Shown one piece after another: positions 10,183 through 19,544 of a stretch of 64,000 nucleotides of DNA. This DNA is from an uncultured Alcanivorax sp. (lineage in GTDB: Bacteria; Pseudomonadota; Gammaproteobacteria; Pseudomonadales; Alcanivoracaceae): assembly GCF_947258575.1 (NCBI RefSeq), contig NZ_CAMYIV010000003.1, forward strand, positions 62,001 to 126,000. The letters are read 5' to 3'. Within the stretch, counting starts at the first letter, position 1. Every line of letters begins with the position of its first letter. The notes under the pieces were generated by a model, which saw nothing but the letters and a program-made list of their open reading frames with translations, searched no databases and had not been told where the DNA came from. The translations under genes and the position numbers were made by a program.

Positions 10183-11004
10183 TCAGAACCCGTACATGTA
10201 GAAGTTACCGCCGATGGCAATACCGGCTTGATGACCATTATTGTCGGCTATTTCAAAACCCAGGAAAGAGCCGAAATTATTGGCCTGCCAGCCTGGAGCA
10301 GCAGCCCAGATATCACCGACTTGCGGTTGATTGTATTCAACAGCAAGGCCCTCAACATACATACCCAGAAGTACATCGTTATAACCAGTACTAGTGCCTG
10401 GCTGCCCAGGGGAGCCTGCAGTATAAAGGCCGCCAGTTTCTATGTACTGAGCACGAACTGCAGGAGAGTTATCGATCCACGTGGTGGTGCAATCACCAAA
10501 AAGACAAGCCCCTGATTCATCCCGGAATTTTTCATCATTCAAGGCTATTGCTTTGTTAGCTGTGCTGACACCGTTGTCGGCTACCGGATCTCCGCCCAGA
10601 AAAGCAGCATCCAAGCTCAAGCGATTCATCTCTACTGAGGCATGCCCGTTTTTAAATACCAGCCAACCGAAGTCGCGGTTTTCGAGCTGCAATGCGAGAC
10701 GACAATTCTGGTTAGCAAGACTAGTCCCTCCATTTGGAGCGCTGCAGCCAAATGCGCCACCCAACGCCGCGCCCTGATTCACACCGGGCGAGGGATCACT
10801 GTTGTAATAATACTCCAGGCTGATAAGAACACCTTCCTGACCAGTGACGGCACCCATTTCAGAATCATCCATGCTCTCCAGTGCATACCCTGGGATAGCA
10901 AAAAGCATTGAGATTCCTGCAACAAGCGCAGCCCAAAAGGCTTTGCCTCTCGCGACAGGAGAGAGCGATATTCTGAATTGAGTACCCAGAGCCCTATTCA
11001 TCAT
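10183..11004 (-). CDS. FilA-like secreted protein (273 residues)
   Basis: A small member of the family. A signal peptide ends near IPGYA, then MDDSEMGAVTGQEGVLISLE follows. Two short cysteine-containing stretches (GGAFGCSAPNG and GACLFGDCTT) could form disulfides after export. The start ATG overlaps the end of the upstream gene by 4 bases, and the gene below begins 2 bases after its stop, so it sits in the middle of a tightly coupled operon. Function unknown; surface or pilus-type role by analogy with filA. Confidence 0.75.
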   Translation of the reverse strand: MMNRALGTQFRISLSPVARGKAFWAALVAGISMLFAIPGYALESMDDSEMGAVTGQEGVLISLEYYYNSDPSPGVNQGAALGGAFGCSAPNGGTSLANQNCRLALQLENRDFGWLVFKNGHASVEMNRLSLDAAFLGGDPVADNGVSTANKAIALNDEKFRDESGACLFGDCTTTWIDNSPAVRAQYIETGGLYTAGSPGQPGTSTGYNDVLLGMYVEGLAVEYNQPQVGDIWAAAPGWQANNFGSFLGFEIADNNGHQAGIAIGGNFYMYGF

Positions 11005-12302
11005 TGCCCTGCTCCCAAGGTGGTGATTTTCAGATGGTGTATTCGCATTCCTTCAATACGAGAAATACCAATATTTGTGACATCCTGAGTGCTCGCAGTG
11101 ACGCCAGCCCCAGGACTTGGTTCAGTCCCCCCACCAACAAAGTAAATACCGTTATCGGTAGATTGTGCACCCGGCACTGCAAAACCCTCAGTGGACCCAG
11201 GATCGTCGAAGCGGGTGAAATCCCCCCAACGTACATAACCACGCGTATCATTGTTGGGGTTTTGAATTTCTCCGTTGACGATATTGCAAGGTCCATCACA
11301 GTAGAAATCCTCATAAACTGCAGCAATATTGGGGATTCGGGTTAATTCGATAATAAAGTTACCGCGTTCGTTACCACTTCTTACTGCATCCAGAGTCAAT
11401 GCCTGGTAGTGCAATTGTCCAAGGGGTAGATAGGCATCAACATTTTTGAAGTACATGCCTTCATTATCTTCAAAGTCCGGCACCCAATGCAGGCGGTCTT
11501 CAGAGTTTGCTTTCTGACGCACAGAGAAGCGGAAGTCACCTGAAAGAGCACTTTCATAGGTGATGCCAAACGTATTGGAGTCAGCCCAAGGGTAGAGTGC
11601 CGAGTCCATACCAGTGGTGCGCATCAGTCTAAGTCGAGCGGGCCTGCCATCTGTCGTTACCGGTTTGCCGTGGATTATGGTCTGGCTCTGGAGGAAATCG
11701 GCACCACCAACGTTATAGCTATTGTTCCGAGCGCCATCGGCCGGATTGTTATTTAACCGATCCACCTCAAGCTCACCCCAGAAAGACCAGCGCCAGCGGT
11801 CAGTATCGCTGGGGCCTATCAATTCCATCACGGTAGGCATATTTGCAGGGGTGCTGAGGTAAGCGCCCGAATAGTCATAGCCTTCGTATTTGTAGGCACG
11901 CAGGACGTAGGGGTCGTAAATGGAGGCAAAGGCACCGATTCCCCCACCATTGTCCGTACCCATTGGACAAGCCAGGTGATCATTGCCGAAAGCCCCGCCG
12001 GAGCCACAGCCTGAACCATGCCAATCCATACCGGCGATTTGCTCTCCATTGGTAATGGAAAGGCCGTAGTAACGGGCATCACCCCGTTCCCAGCCTGCAC
12101 CCTGTGCTTGGGTTCCGGTCAGTTCTATATAGCTGGTAGGTGCAAAGCGAAAACTGAAATCATCCATGGCAAAGGCCAAACCTGCGCCCTGCACATCAGA
12201 CAGCGAGGAGTCATCCAGCTCTTGCAGAGCTATTACCTGGGAAGCGCCGAGGGTGAGGGCCGCTCCCAGCAGCAAGTGGGAAAGGGAGTTGTTGCGCCGC
12301 AC
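11001..12302 (-). CDS. FilA-like secreted protein, first gene of the 2.5-12.3 kb cluster (433 residues)
   Basis: The start is GTG at 12300-12302 with AGAGG about 7 bases upstream. The signal peptide (LLLGAALTLGASQVIA) is followed by LQELDDSSLSDVQGAGLAFA. The motif is recognisable but ends in G-A-G instead of G-Q-D/E-G. The rest looks beta-rich and contains WGELEVDRLNNNPADG-like stretches without enzyme motifs. It is promoter-proximal and overlaps the next gene by 4 bases. A perfect 12-base palindrome lies about 105 bases upstream of its start. Confidence 0.72.
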   Translation of the reverse strand: MRRNNSLSHLLLGAALTLGASQVIALQELDDSSLSDVQGAGLAFAMDDFSFRFAPTSYIELTGTQAQGAGWERGDARYYGLSITNGEQIAGMDWHGSGCGSGGAFGNDHLACPMGTDNGGGIGAFASIYDPYVLRAYKYEGYDYSGAYLSTPANMPTVMELIGPSDTDRWRWSFWGELEVDRLNNNPADGARNNSYNVGGADFLQSQTIIHGKPVTTDGRPARLRLMRTTGMDSALYPWADSNTFGITYESALSGDFRFSVRQKANSEDRLHWVPDFEDNEGMYFKNVDAYLPLGQLHYQALTLDAVRSGNERGNFIIELTRIPNIAAVYEDFYCDGPCNIVNGEIQNPNNDTRGYVRWGDFTRFDDPGSTEGFAVPGAQSTDNGIYFVGGGTEPSPGAGVTASTQDVTNIGISRIEGMRIHHLKITTLGAGQ

Positions 12303-12405
12303 TGTGACCTCTGTCTTGTTGTTATCAGTCTGACCGTGAACGGTTTTTGGGCAGGACTAGTTACTTATGCCACAAGACTACACAGCATGATAACGCTAGA
12401 CAACA

Positions 12406-12417
12406 TGTGTTAACACA
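12406..12417. promoter_or_regulatory. Palindrome TGTGTTAACACA upstream of the FilA-like cluster
   Basis: A perfect 12-base palindrome, 104 bases upstream of the GTG start of the first FilA-like gene. Its core GTTAACAC recurs at 30918-30925 upstream of filA. It could be a shared operator, but short AT-rich palindromes arise often by chance. Confidence 0.3.
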
Positions 12418-12601
12418 AACACCACATGATGTTAGATTTAAATTTTCATTAATTTCAATACGTTATAGATGGTAAACATCAAGTTTACACTTTCTATGAA
12501 TATACGTGCGCTACCAAAAGCGAGGATCTGTTACAAATATGCACACTTTACCGAGAAATGTAGATTCCAAGGCTATGTAGGAATGGTGTGCGAGTATTAA
12601 G

Positions 12602-12635
12602 GCCTAAGAGGGTTCGCCATGCGAGCATAGTTCCT
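12602..12635. repeat. Degenerate REP half-site
   Basis: The stretch contains GGTTCGCCATGCGAGCAT followed by a decayed TCCTAG end, closely resembling the right arm of the REP at 20546-20598. The opposite arm is not clear. Confidence 0.45.
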
Positions 12636-12671
12636 AGTGGGGAAGGACCTGACCCATTTGGATTTACAGGC

Positions 12672-14156
12672 CTACAGCGCAAGCATGTCCATGAATTCGT
12701 TAACGGGTATGGCTTCCAGTTCATCACGATCCCGGCAGAGCTCGAGGATACGTTCTGCTCGCCCTCTCGGAAAACTTGTCAGCAGGTGTCGTCGGAATTT
12801 GCTTTCCAGAACAGGGGTGCCCTCCTCCCTGCGACGACGGTGACCAATGGGATACTCAACGACCACCTTGTCCGTGTGGGTACCGTCTTTGAAGACTATC
12901 CGGATGGCATTGGCGATTGAGCGTTTAGTCGGGTCGTGGTAATCCGTTGAGTACTGCTTGTCTTCCAGCACCTCCATCTTGTCGCGCAGGGTGTCGATGA
13001 GAGGATGGCTTTTGTGGAAATCGTCCTCATAGTGCTCGGCAGTCAGCTCGCCGAATATCAGCGGTACGGCAACCATGTATTGCAGACAGTGGTCCCGGTC
13101 AGCCGGATTGGCCAGGGCGCCCTGTTTGGAAATGATTCGAATAGCAGAGTCATGGGTGGTGAGCTCAATCCTGTCGATCTGGTCGAGGCGATCCTTTACC
13201 TGGGAATGCAGCGTAACAGCAGCTTCACAGGCGGTCTGCGCATGGAACTCTGCCGGAAAGCTCAGTTTGAAGAGGATATTCTCCATGACGTAAGAGCCAT
13301 AGTCCCGCTGAAAGCGGAATTTACGCTCCTTGTCTGCTTTGACCTTCTGGTCCTTGTTGGTTTTGGAAAATGACACATCGTAGAACCCCCACTGCTCGGC
13401 GGTAAGGGCACCGGGTATCCCCATTTCCCCTCTCAGGGCAATATCAGCCAGCCGCACTGCTCGACTGGTGGCATCCCCGGCAGCCCAGGATTTCCGCGAG
13501 CCCGCGTTGGGAGCGTGGCGATAGGTACGCAGTGATTGGCCATCCACCCAGGCATGGGAAATCGCAGACAAGAGCTGTTCGCGGTCGGAGCCCATCATTT
13601 TTGCTGCAACCGCAGTGGAGGCCACTTTTACCAGCACCACATGGTCAAGCCCGACCCGATTGAAGGAATTCTCAAGTGCCAACACACCCTGAACTTCATG
13701 AGCACGGATCATGGCATCGAGGACATCTTTCATGGTCAGCGGCTCCCCACCCTGCGCCGCCCTTTGTTGAGACAGGTGGTCTGCTACGGCCAGGATCGCC
13801 CCCAGGTTATCCGACGGATGCCCCCACTCCGCTGCCAGCCAGGTGTCGTTGTAGTCCAGCCAGCGGATAGCACAGCCGATATCCCACGCCGCTTTGACCG
13901 GGTCCAGTCGATGCGGGGTTCCGGGCACCCGGGCGCCATGGGGAACCAGCGTTCCTGCCACTAAAGGCCCCAGATGCTTAGTGCATTCCGGGAAACGCAG
14001 GGCCAGCAGACCACAACCCAGGGTATCCATCAGACAGTAGCGAGCCGTGTCCCACGCCTCTTCCGAGTCAATTCTGTAATCGAGGACATAGTCGGCGATG
14101 GCCTGGATTTCCAGGTCGTAATCCGGGCGTTCATTGTGGTCGACGTTGGCGGACAT
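12672..14156 (-). CDS. prpD: 2-methylcitrate dehydratase
   Basis: A 494-residue MmgE/PrpD-family protein of normal length, dehydrating 2-methylcitrate to 2-methyl-cis-aconitate in propionate catabolism. Typical segments include [38 protein letters not shown] and [21 protein letters not shown] precedes the ATG. It is the last gene of the prp operon, separated from prpF by 166 bases that contain a long imperfect hairpin. Having PrpD together with AcnD/PrpF mirrors the Pseudomonas aeruginosa operon. Confidence 0.95.
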   Translation of the reverse strand: MSANVDHNERPDYDLEIQAIADYVLDYRIDSEEAWDTARYCLMDTLGCGLLALRFPECTKHLGPLVAGTLVPHGARVPGTPHRLDPVKAAWDIGCAIRWLDYNDTWLAAEWGHPSDNLGAILAVADHLSQQRAAQGGEPLTMKDVLDAMIRAHEVQGVLALENSFNRVGLDHVVLVKVASTAVAAKMMGSDREQLLSAISHAWVDGQSLRTYRHAPNAGSRKSWAAGDATSRAVRLADIALRGEMGIPGALTAEQWGFYDVSFSKTNKDQKVKADKERKFRFQRDYGSYVMENILFKLSFPAEFHAQTACEAAVTLHSQVKDRLDQIDRIELTTHDSAIRIISKQGALANPADRDHCLQYMVAVPLIFGELTAEHYEDDFHKSHPLIDTLRDKMEVLEDKQYSTDYHDPTKRSIANAIRIVFKDGTHTDKVVVEYPIGHRRRREEGTPVLESKFRRHLLTSFPRGRAERILELCRDRDELEAIPVNEFMDMLAL

Positions 14157-14251
14157 GGCAGGAGCCTCCCCTGGCTGGGTTAGCTTTCAGGGTCGCCCCG
14201 GGATGGCGGAGGGTCAAGGGCTGGAGAAGACTAAATCGGTGGGTATTCGCC

Positions 14252-14302
14252 TTGCTAGCAATCCCCCAACAGGGGTGAATGTTGTTGGGGCCTTGCTAGC
14301 AA
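14252..14302. repeat. Intra-operon hairpin between prpF and prpD
   Basis: An inverted repeat whose ends are both the self-complementary TTGCTAGCAA, with inner arms CCCCAACA and TGTTGGGG. There is no T-tract, so it is more likely a REP-type mRNA-stabilising hairpin than a terminator. Confidence 0.7.
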
Positions 14303-14322
14303 AGTGAGGTCGGACAGACAAA

Positions 14323-15501
14323 TCAGAAGCAGTCGCCGGGGACGCGCACCCAGCCTTCCATAAGCACGCGGGCGCTGCGGCTCATGCTGGCTTTGGTGGC
14401 GGTCCACTGGCCGTTCACTTGCTGGGCGCCGGCGCCGACGCGCAGGGTGCCGGAGGGGTGGCCGAAGGTCACGCTGTCACGTTCGCCGCCACCGGCGGCC
14501 AGGTTCACCAGGGTGCCGGGCACTGCCGAGGCGCTGGCGATAGCCACGGCGGCGGTGCCCATCATGGCGTGGTGCAGTTTGCCCATGGACAGGGCCCGGA
14601 CCAGCAGGTCAACATCACCCTCTCCAATTTGCTTGCCGCTGGAGGCTGCATAGGCCTTCGGCTTGGAGACAAAGGCGATCTTGGGAGTATGCTGGCGAGC
14701 TTCCGCTTCTTCGATATTGTCGATGAGTCCCATACGCACGGCGCCATAGGCACGAATGGTCTCGAACCTCTGCAGCGCGTCCTTGTTTTCGTTGATGTCG
14801 CCCTGCAGCTCGGTACCGGTGTAGCCGATATCTTCTGCGTTCACGAAAACCGTAGGAATGCCGGCATTGATCATGGTCGCCGGGAAGGAGCCAACACCGG
14901 GGACTTCCAGCTCGTCGACCACATTGCCGGTGGGAAACATGGCGCCGTCGCCGTCTGCCGGGTCCATGAAGTCCACCTGCACTTCTGCAGCCGGAAAGGT
15001 CACCCCGTCCAGCTCGAAGTCACCGGTTTCCTGGACGTCACGGTTGGTGATCGGCACATGGGCGATGATGGTTTTCTGGATATTCACCTGCCAGATACGC
15101 ACCACGGCAATGCCGTTTTCGGGAATCCGGTCTGCGGCGATCAGCCCGTTGTTGATGGCAAACGCGCCTACCGCCGCGGTCAGGTTGCCGCAGTTGCCGC
15201 TCCAGTCGATAAAGGGCTTGTCGATGGATACCTGACCGAACAGGTAATCCACGTCGTGATCAGCGCTTTCGCTCTTGGCCAGAATCACCGTCTTGCTGGT
15301 GCTGGATGTGGCGCCGCCCATGCCATCAGTGTGTTTGCCGTAGGGGTCCGGGCTGCCGATGACGCGCAGCAGCAGCTTATCACGGGCTTCTCCGGCCACC
15401 TGGGCCGATTCAGGCAGATCAGTGAGGCTGAAGAAAACGCCTTTGCTGGTGCCGCCACGCATATAGGTGGCGGGGACTTTGATTTGGGGTGCATGAGCCA
15501 T
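14323..15501 (-). CDS. prpF: 2-methylaconitate cis-trans isomerase
   Basis: A 392-residue PrpF-family protein (diaminopimelate-epimerase-like fold). It works with AcnD, isomerising the trans-2-methylaconitate made by AcnD to the cis form. The start MAHAPQIKVPATYMRGGTSK contains the conserved YMRGGTSKGVFF, and SGNCGNLTAAVGAFAI and HPSGTLRVG are family signatures. GAAGGAGA lies 7 bases upstream of ATG. A terminator-like hairpin with a T-tract is placed directly before that ribosome binding site. Confidence 0.95.
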   Translation of the reverse strand: MAHAPQIKVPATYMRGGTSKGVFFSLTDLPESAQVAGEARDKLLLRVIGSPDPYGKHTDGMGGATSSTSKTVILAKSESADHDVDYLFGQVSIDKPFIDWSGNCGNLTAAVGAFAINNGLIAADRIPENGIAVVRIWQVNIQKTIIAHVPITNRDVQETGDFELDGVTFPAAEVQVDFMDPADGDGAMFPTGNVVDELEVPGVGSFPATMINAGIPTVFVNAEDIGYTGTELQGDINENKDALQRFETIRAYGAVRMGLIDNIEEAEARQHTPKIAFVSKPKAYAASSGKQIGEGDVDLLVRALSMGKLHHAMMGTAAVAIASASAVPGTLVNLAAGGGERDSVTFGHPSGTLRVGAGAQQVNGQWTATKASMSRSARVLMEGWVRVPGDCF

Positions 15502-15516
15502 GCGATGTTCTCCTTC

Positions 15517-15550
15517 AAAAAAACCCCGACGTGCGAAGCCATCGGGGTTT
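15517..15550 (-). terminator. Terminator-like hairpin between acnD and prpF
   Basis: On the minus strand a 9-base perfect stem (15521-15529 with 15542-15550) is followed by seven T residues and then at once by the prpF ribosome binding site. It has the form of a rho-independent terminator inside the operon, so it could lower expression of prpF and prpD relative to the upstream genes. Confidence 0.7.
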
Positions 15551-15555
15551 CAGAT

Positions 15556-15622
15556 TCTTCGCCTTGCGAGCAAGGCTCCAACGGTTTGTTGTTGAAGGCT
15601 TACTCGCGTTACCAGGCGAACG
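15556..15622. repeat. REP-like hairpin after acnD
   Basis: An imperfect inverted repeat with ends TTCGCCTTG and the complementary CAGGCGAA, including GCGAGCAAGGCTCC. It lies just beyond the acnD stop and before the terminator-like hairpin. Confidence 0.5.
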
Positions 15623-15624
15623 AC

Positions 15625-18216
15625 TTAGCTCGCTTCTGCCATGAAATCCTTGGCGAATTTCTGCAGGATACCGCCGGCGGAGTACACGGAAACTTCCTCG
15701 GCAGTATCCAGGCGACACTTGACCTGAACCCGTTCCACATCGCCATTCTGGCGGTGGATCACCAGGGTCATGGTGGATCCGGGCGCGCGCTCACCTTCCA
15801 CGTCGAAGATCTCTGTGCCATCCAGGCCCAGGGTCTTGCGGGTGGTACCTTCCTCGAACTGCAGGGGCATGACGCCCATACCGATCAGGTTGGTGCGGTG
15901 GATGCGCTCGAAGCCTTCGGCGACGATGGCTTCCACCCCTGCCAGGGCTACACCTTTGGCCGCCCAGTCTCTGGACGAGCCCTGGCCATAGTCGGCGCCA
16001 GCGATGATGATAAGCGGCTGCTTGCGCTCCATGTAGGTTTCAATGGCTTCCCACATGCGCTTCACTTCGCCTTCCGGCTCGACCCGGGCGTGAGACCCCT
16101 GAATCACGTTGCCCTGCTCGTCCTTGACCATTTCGTTGAACAGCTTCGGGTTAGCAAGGGTGGCGCGCTGGGCGGTGAGGTGATCACCACGGTGAGTCGC
16201 GTAGGAGTTAAAGTCCTCCTCCGGCAGGCCCATCTTGTCCAGGTAGGCACCGGCGGCGCTATCCAGCAGGATCGCATTGGACGGCGACAGGTGGTCGGTG
16301 GTGATGTTGTCCGGCAGGATCGCCAGCGGGCGCATGCCTTTCAGGGCACGGGCCTCGGCCATGGTGCCTTCCCAGTACGGCGGGCGACGGATATAGGTGC
16401 TCTGCGGGCGCCAGTCGTACAGCGGGCTGGCAGCGCGTGCACCGTCGCCCTTCTTCTCGAACATGGGGATATAGGTCTTGCGGAACTGGTCCGGCTTCAC
16501 CGATGCCTTGACGATGGCATCGATCTCTTCATCCGCAGGCCAGATGTCCTTGAGCATGATCGGGTTACCGTCCTGGTCGTGCCCCAGCACATCCTTCTCG
16601 ATATCGAAACGGATAGTGCCGGCAATGGCGTAAGCCACTACCAGCGGCGGCGAGGCCAGGAAGGCCTGCTTGGCGTAGGGGTGAATACGGCCATCGAAGT
16701 TACGGTTGCCGGACAGTACCGCCGTGGCGTACAGGTCGCGGTCGATCACTTCTTTCTGGATCTTCGGATCCAGCGCGCCACTCATGCCGTTACAGGTGGT
16801 ACAGGCGAACGCCACCACATCGAAGCCCAGATTTTGCAATTCCGGCAACAAGTTGGCTTCTTCCAGGTACATCTTCACCGTCTTGGAACCCGGCGCCAGG
16901 GAGGATTTCACCCAGGGCTTGCGGATCAGGCCCAGCTTGTTGGCATTGCGGGCAATCAGGCCGGCAGCAATCATGTTGCGCGGGTTGCTGGTGTTGGTGC
17001 AGCTGGTGATGGCCGCAATGATCACCGCGCCATCGGGCATTTCGCCCTCTTTCTCTTCCCACTTGCCGGAGATGCCACGGTTGGCCAGTTCGGAGGCCGG
17101 CAGCAAGGCGTGCGGGTTGGACGGGCCAGCCAGGTTACGACCGACACTGGTCATGTCGAACTTGAGCACGCGCTCGTATTCGGCGGTCTTCAGGCTGTCC
17201 GCCCACAGGCCGGTGGCTTTGGCGTAGTTTTCCACCAGCGCCACCTGCTTGTCTTCGCGGCCGGTCAGCTTCAGGTATTCCAAGGTGTTGTCGTCGATAA
17301 AGAACATGCCGGCAGTGGCGCCATATTCTGGCGTCATGTTGGCAATGGTGGCGCGGTCACCCACGGACAGGCTGTCTGCGCCTTCGCCGAAGAACTCCAG
17401 GTAAGCGCCAACAACACGCTCGCGGCGCAGGAATTCCGTGATTGCCAGTACCAGGTCCGTACCGTTAATGCCCGGGCGCAGTTTGCCGGTGAGCTCCACG
17501 CCGACAATGTCGGGTAGACGCATCATGGACGGATTGCCCAGCATCACGTTCTCGGCTTCCAGCCCCCCTACCCCAACGGAAATCACACCGAGTGCATCCA
17601 CCATGGGAGTGTGGCTGTCTGTGCCGACACAGGTATCCGGATAGGCCACGCCGTCACGAACCTGTACCACCGGCGACATCTTCTCCAGATTGATCTGGTG
17701 CATGATACCGTTGCCAGGTGGGATCACATCCACGTTATCAAAGGCGGTCTTGGTCCAGTTGATGAAGTGGAAACGGTCTTCGTTGCGGCGCTCTTCCACC
17801 GCCCGGTTTTTCTCGAAGGCGTTCTCTTCAAAACCCGGGTGCTCTACGGCCAGGGAGTGATCCACGATCAGCTGGGTGGGCACCACCGGGTTGACTTTGG
17901 ACGGATCTCCACCCTGCTCGGCGATGGTGTCGCGCAGGCCGGCCAGATCCACCAGTGCGGTCTGGCCAAGGATGTCGTGGCAGACCACCCGGGCCGGGTA
18001 CCAGGGGAAATCCAGATCGCGTTTGCGCTCGATCAGCTGCTTGAGCGAATCGGTCAGCGCGTCCGGCGCACAGCGGCGAACCAGCTGTTCGGCAAGGATG
18101 CGGGAGGTGTACGGCAGTTTGTCATAGGCCCCAGGCTGGATCGCATCGACAGCCGCACGGGTGTCGAAGTACTCCAGCTCGGTGCCGGGAAGGGGTTTGC
18201 GGTATTCGGTGTTCAT
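15625..18216 (-). CDS. acnD: Fe/S-dependent 2-methylcitrate dehydratase
   Basis: An 863-residue aconitase-superfamily enzyme converting 2-methylcitrate to 2-methylaconitate. The 4Fe-4S cluster cysteines are visible in AAITSCTNTSNPRNMI and in FACTTCNGMSG; the swivel domain contains ADYGQGSSRDWAAKG. The start MNTEYRKPLPGTELEYFDTR at 18216 fits the family. The frame stays open 23 codons further upstream, but that part runs into a GAGAGGG palindrome and is not credible as protein. It acts with PrpF. Confidence 0.95.
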   Translation of the reverse strand: MNTEYRKPLPGTELEYFDTRAAVDAIQPGAYDKLPYTSRILAEQLVRRCAPDALTDSLKQLIERKRDLDFPWYPARVVCHDILGQTALVDLAGLRDTIAEQGGDPSKVNPVVPTQLIVDHSLAVEHPGFEENAFEKNRAVEERRNEDRFHFINWTKTAFDNVDVIPPGNGIMHQINLEKMSPVVQVRDGVAYPDTCVGTDSHTPMVDALGVISVGVGGLEAENVMLGNPSMMRLPDIVGVELTGKLRPGINGTDLVLAITEFLRRERVVGAYLEFFGEGADSLSVGDRATIANMTPEYGATAGMFFIDDNTLEYLKLTGREDKQVALVENYAKATGLWADSLKTAEYERVLKFDMTSVGRNLAGPSNPHALLPASELANRGISGKWEEKEGEMPDGAVIIAAITSCTNTSNPRNMIAAGLIARNANKLGLIRKPWVKSSLAPGSKTVKMYLEEANLLPELQNLGFDVVAFACTTCNGMSGALDPKIQKEVIDRDLYATAVLSGNRNFDGRIHPYAKQAFLASPPLVVAYAIAGTIRFDIEKDVLGHDQDGNPIMLKDIWPADEEIDAIVKASVKPDQFRKTYIPMFEKKGDGARAASPLYDWRPQSTYIRRPPYWEGTMAEARALKGMRPLAILPDNITTDHLSPSNAILLDSAAGAYLDKMGLPEEDFNSYATHRGDHLTAQRATLANPKLFNEMVKDEQGNVIQGSHARVEPEGEVKRMWEAIETYMERKQPLIIIAGADYGQGSSRDWAAKGVALAGVEAIVAEGFERIHRTNLIGMGVMPLQFEEGTTRKTLGLDGTEIFDVEGERAPGSTMTLVIHRQNGDVERVQVKCRLDTAEEVSVYSAGGILQKFAKDFMAEAS

Positions 18217-18267
18217 AGCCTGGGACTCTTGTTCAGGAGTGAATCCTGGGGAAAGGCGCCCTCTCCA

Positions 18268-18361
18268 CCGACCCCTCTCCCGCAAGCGGCAGAGGGGAGC
18301 TTAAACCCAACCTGTCTGGAGGGCCCCCTCTCCCATTTATGGGAGAGGGGCAGGGAGAGGG
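18268..18361. repeat. CCCTCTCCC/GGGAGAGGG palindromic repeat between prpC and acnD
   Basis: The region contains a perfect 12-base stem, 18325-18336 with 18339-18350, around a TT loop, flanked by further CCCTCTCC and GGGAGAGGG copies. It is a widespread type of intergenic palindrome; read as protein it gives the familiar spurious PSPPTPLPQ and SHLWERGRER peptides. Confidence 0.85.
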
Positions 18362-18368
18362 TGGTTTT

Positions 18369-19496
18369 TTATCGCTCGGCGATCGGCGTTACCTTGCGCA
18401 GTTCCGCACCGGTGTACTCAGCACTGGGACGAATAATGCGGTTATCGGCGCGCTGCTCGAACACGTGGCCGGCCCAGCCGGTCAGACGGCTGATCACAAA
18501 GATCGGGGTGAACAGCTTGGTGGGAATGCCCATAAAGTGGTAAGCAGACGCATGGAAGAAATCGGCGTTACAGAACAGCTTCTTCTCGCGCCACATGACC
18601 TCTTCACAACGAACGGATACCGGGTACAGCACGGTATCGCCCACATCATTGGCCAGCTTTTCAGACCACTGCTTGATGATGGCGTTACGCGGATCAGATT
18701 CGGTGTAGATCGCGTGGCCGAAGCCCATGATCTTTTCCTTGCGCTCCAGCATGCCCATCATTTCTTTCTCGGCATGATCCGCATCGGAGAACTTCTCGAT
18801 CATGTCCATGGCCGCTTCGTTGGCGCCGCCATGCAACGGGCCACGCAGGGAGCCGATGGCACCGGTAACACAGCTGTGCAAATCACTCAGGGTGGACGCA
18901 CAAACGCGAGCGGTGAAGGTGGAGGCGTTGAACTCGTGCTCTGCATAGAGAATCAGGGACACGTTCATCACCCGCTCGTGCAGTTCGTTGGGTTTTTCAC
19001 CACGCAGCAGGTGCAGAAAATGGGCGCCAATGGAGTCGTCATCGGTTTCCGGATCGATCTTCACGCCGTCGTGGCTAAAGCGATACCAGTAGCAGATGAT
19101 GCTCGGGAATGCGGCCAGCAGACGATCGGTGGCATCTTCCTGTTGGCTGAAATCGGTTTCCGTTTCCAGGTTACCCAGCATGGAACAGCCGGTGCGCATC
19201 ACATCCATGGGGTGCGCATCTTTGGGGATCTGCTCAAGCACGGTTTTCAACGCATCAGGCAGACCACGCAGGCTTTTCAGCTTGGCTTTGTAGGTGGCCA
19301 ACTGGTCCTGAGTGGGCAACTCCCCTTTCAGGATCAGGTGTGCCACTTCCTCAAATTCACAGTTCTCGGCCAGATCTTTCACGTCGTAGCCACGATAAGT
19401 CAGGCCAGAGCCACTCTTGCCGACGGTGGACAGTGCGGTTTTGCCTGCTACCTGGCCACGCAGGCCAGCGCCGCCGAGTTTTTTGCCTTCTGCCAT
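18369..19496 (-). CDS. prpC: 2-methylcitrate synthase
   Basis: A 375-residue citrate synthase-family enzyme condensing propionyl-CoA with oxaloacetate. Active-site regions are GSLRGPLHGGANEAAMDM and MGFGHAIYTESDPRNAIIK. The length and the start MAEGKKLGGAGLRGQVAG fit PrpC better than the longer GltA. AAGGAGAT lies upstream of the ATG. It sits between prpB and acnD, which settles the 2-methylcitrate role. Confidence 0.96.
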   Translation of the reverse strand: MAEGKKLGGAGLRGQVAGKTALSTVGKSGSGLTYRGYDVKDLAENCEFEEVAHLILKGELPTQDQLATYKAKLKSLRGLPDALKTVLEQIPKDAHPMDVMRTGCSMLGNLETETDFSQQEDATDRLLAAFPSIICYWYRFSHDGVKIDPETDDDSIGAHFLHLLRGEKPNELHERVMNVSLILYAEHEFNASTFTARVCASTLSDLHSCVTGAIGSLRGPLHGGANEAAMDMIEKFSDADHAEKEMMGMLERKEKIMGFGHAIYTESDPRNAIIKQWSEKLANDVGDTVLYPVSVRCEEVMWREKKLFCNADFFHASAYHFMGIPTKLFTPIFVISRLTGWAGHVFEQRADNRIIRPSAEYTGAELRKVTPIAER

Positions 19497-19544
19497 TGTT
19501 TATCTCCTTGTGAAACTAATATTTCGCCAATACGAATTCAGTTC

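Larger units (their letters stand above)
12303..12671. other. AT-rich intergenic region upstream of the FilA-like cluster
   Basis: About 370 bases between prpD (downstream end) and the FilA-like cluster (start). Positions about 12400-12560 are strongly AT-rich and probably hold the cluster promoter. A perfect palindrome lies at 12406-12417, and a degenerate REP half-site at about 12602-12635. No gene is evident. Confidence 0.5.

Noticed and set aside
14419-17517. A 1032-codon open frame on the plus strand
   Set aside because: It lies opposite prpF and acnD, both of which have clear family motifs. High GC at third positions leaves few stops on the opposite strand; the frame has no recognisable motif or ribosome binding site.
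18217-18360. Peptide-like reading of the GAGAGGG repeat (PSPPTPLPQ, SHLWERGRER)
   Set aside because: This reading is a well-known false product of a widespread intergenic palindrome and not a gene.
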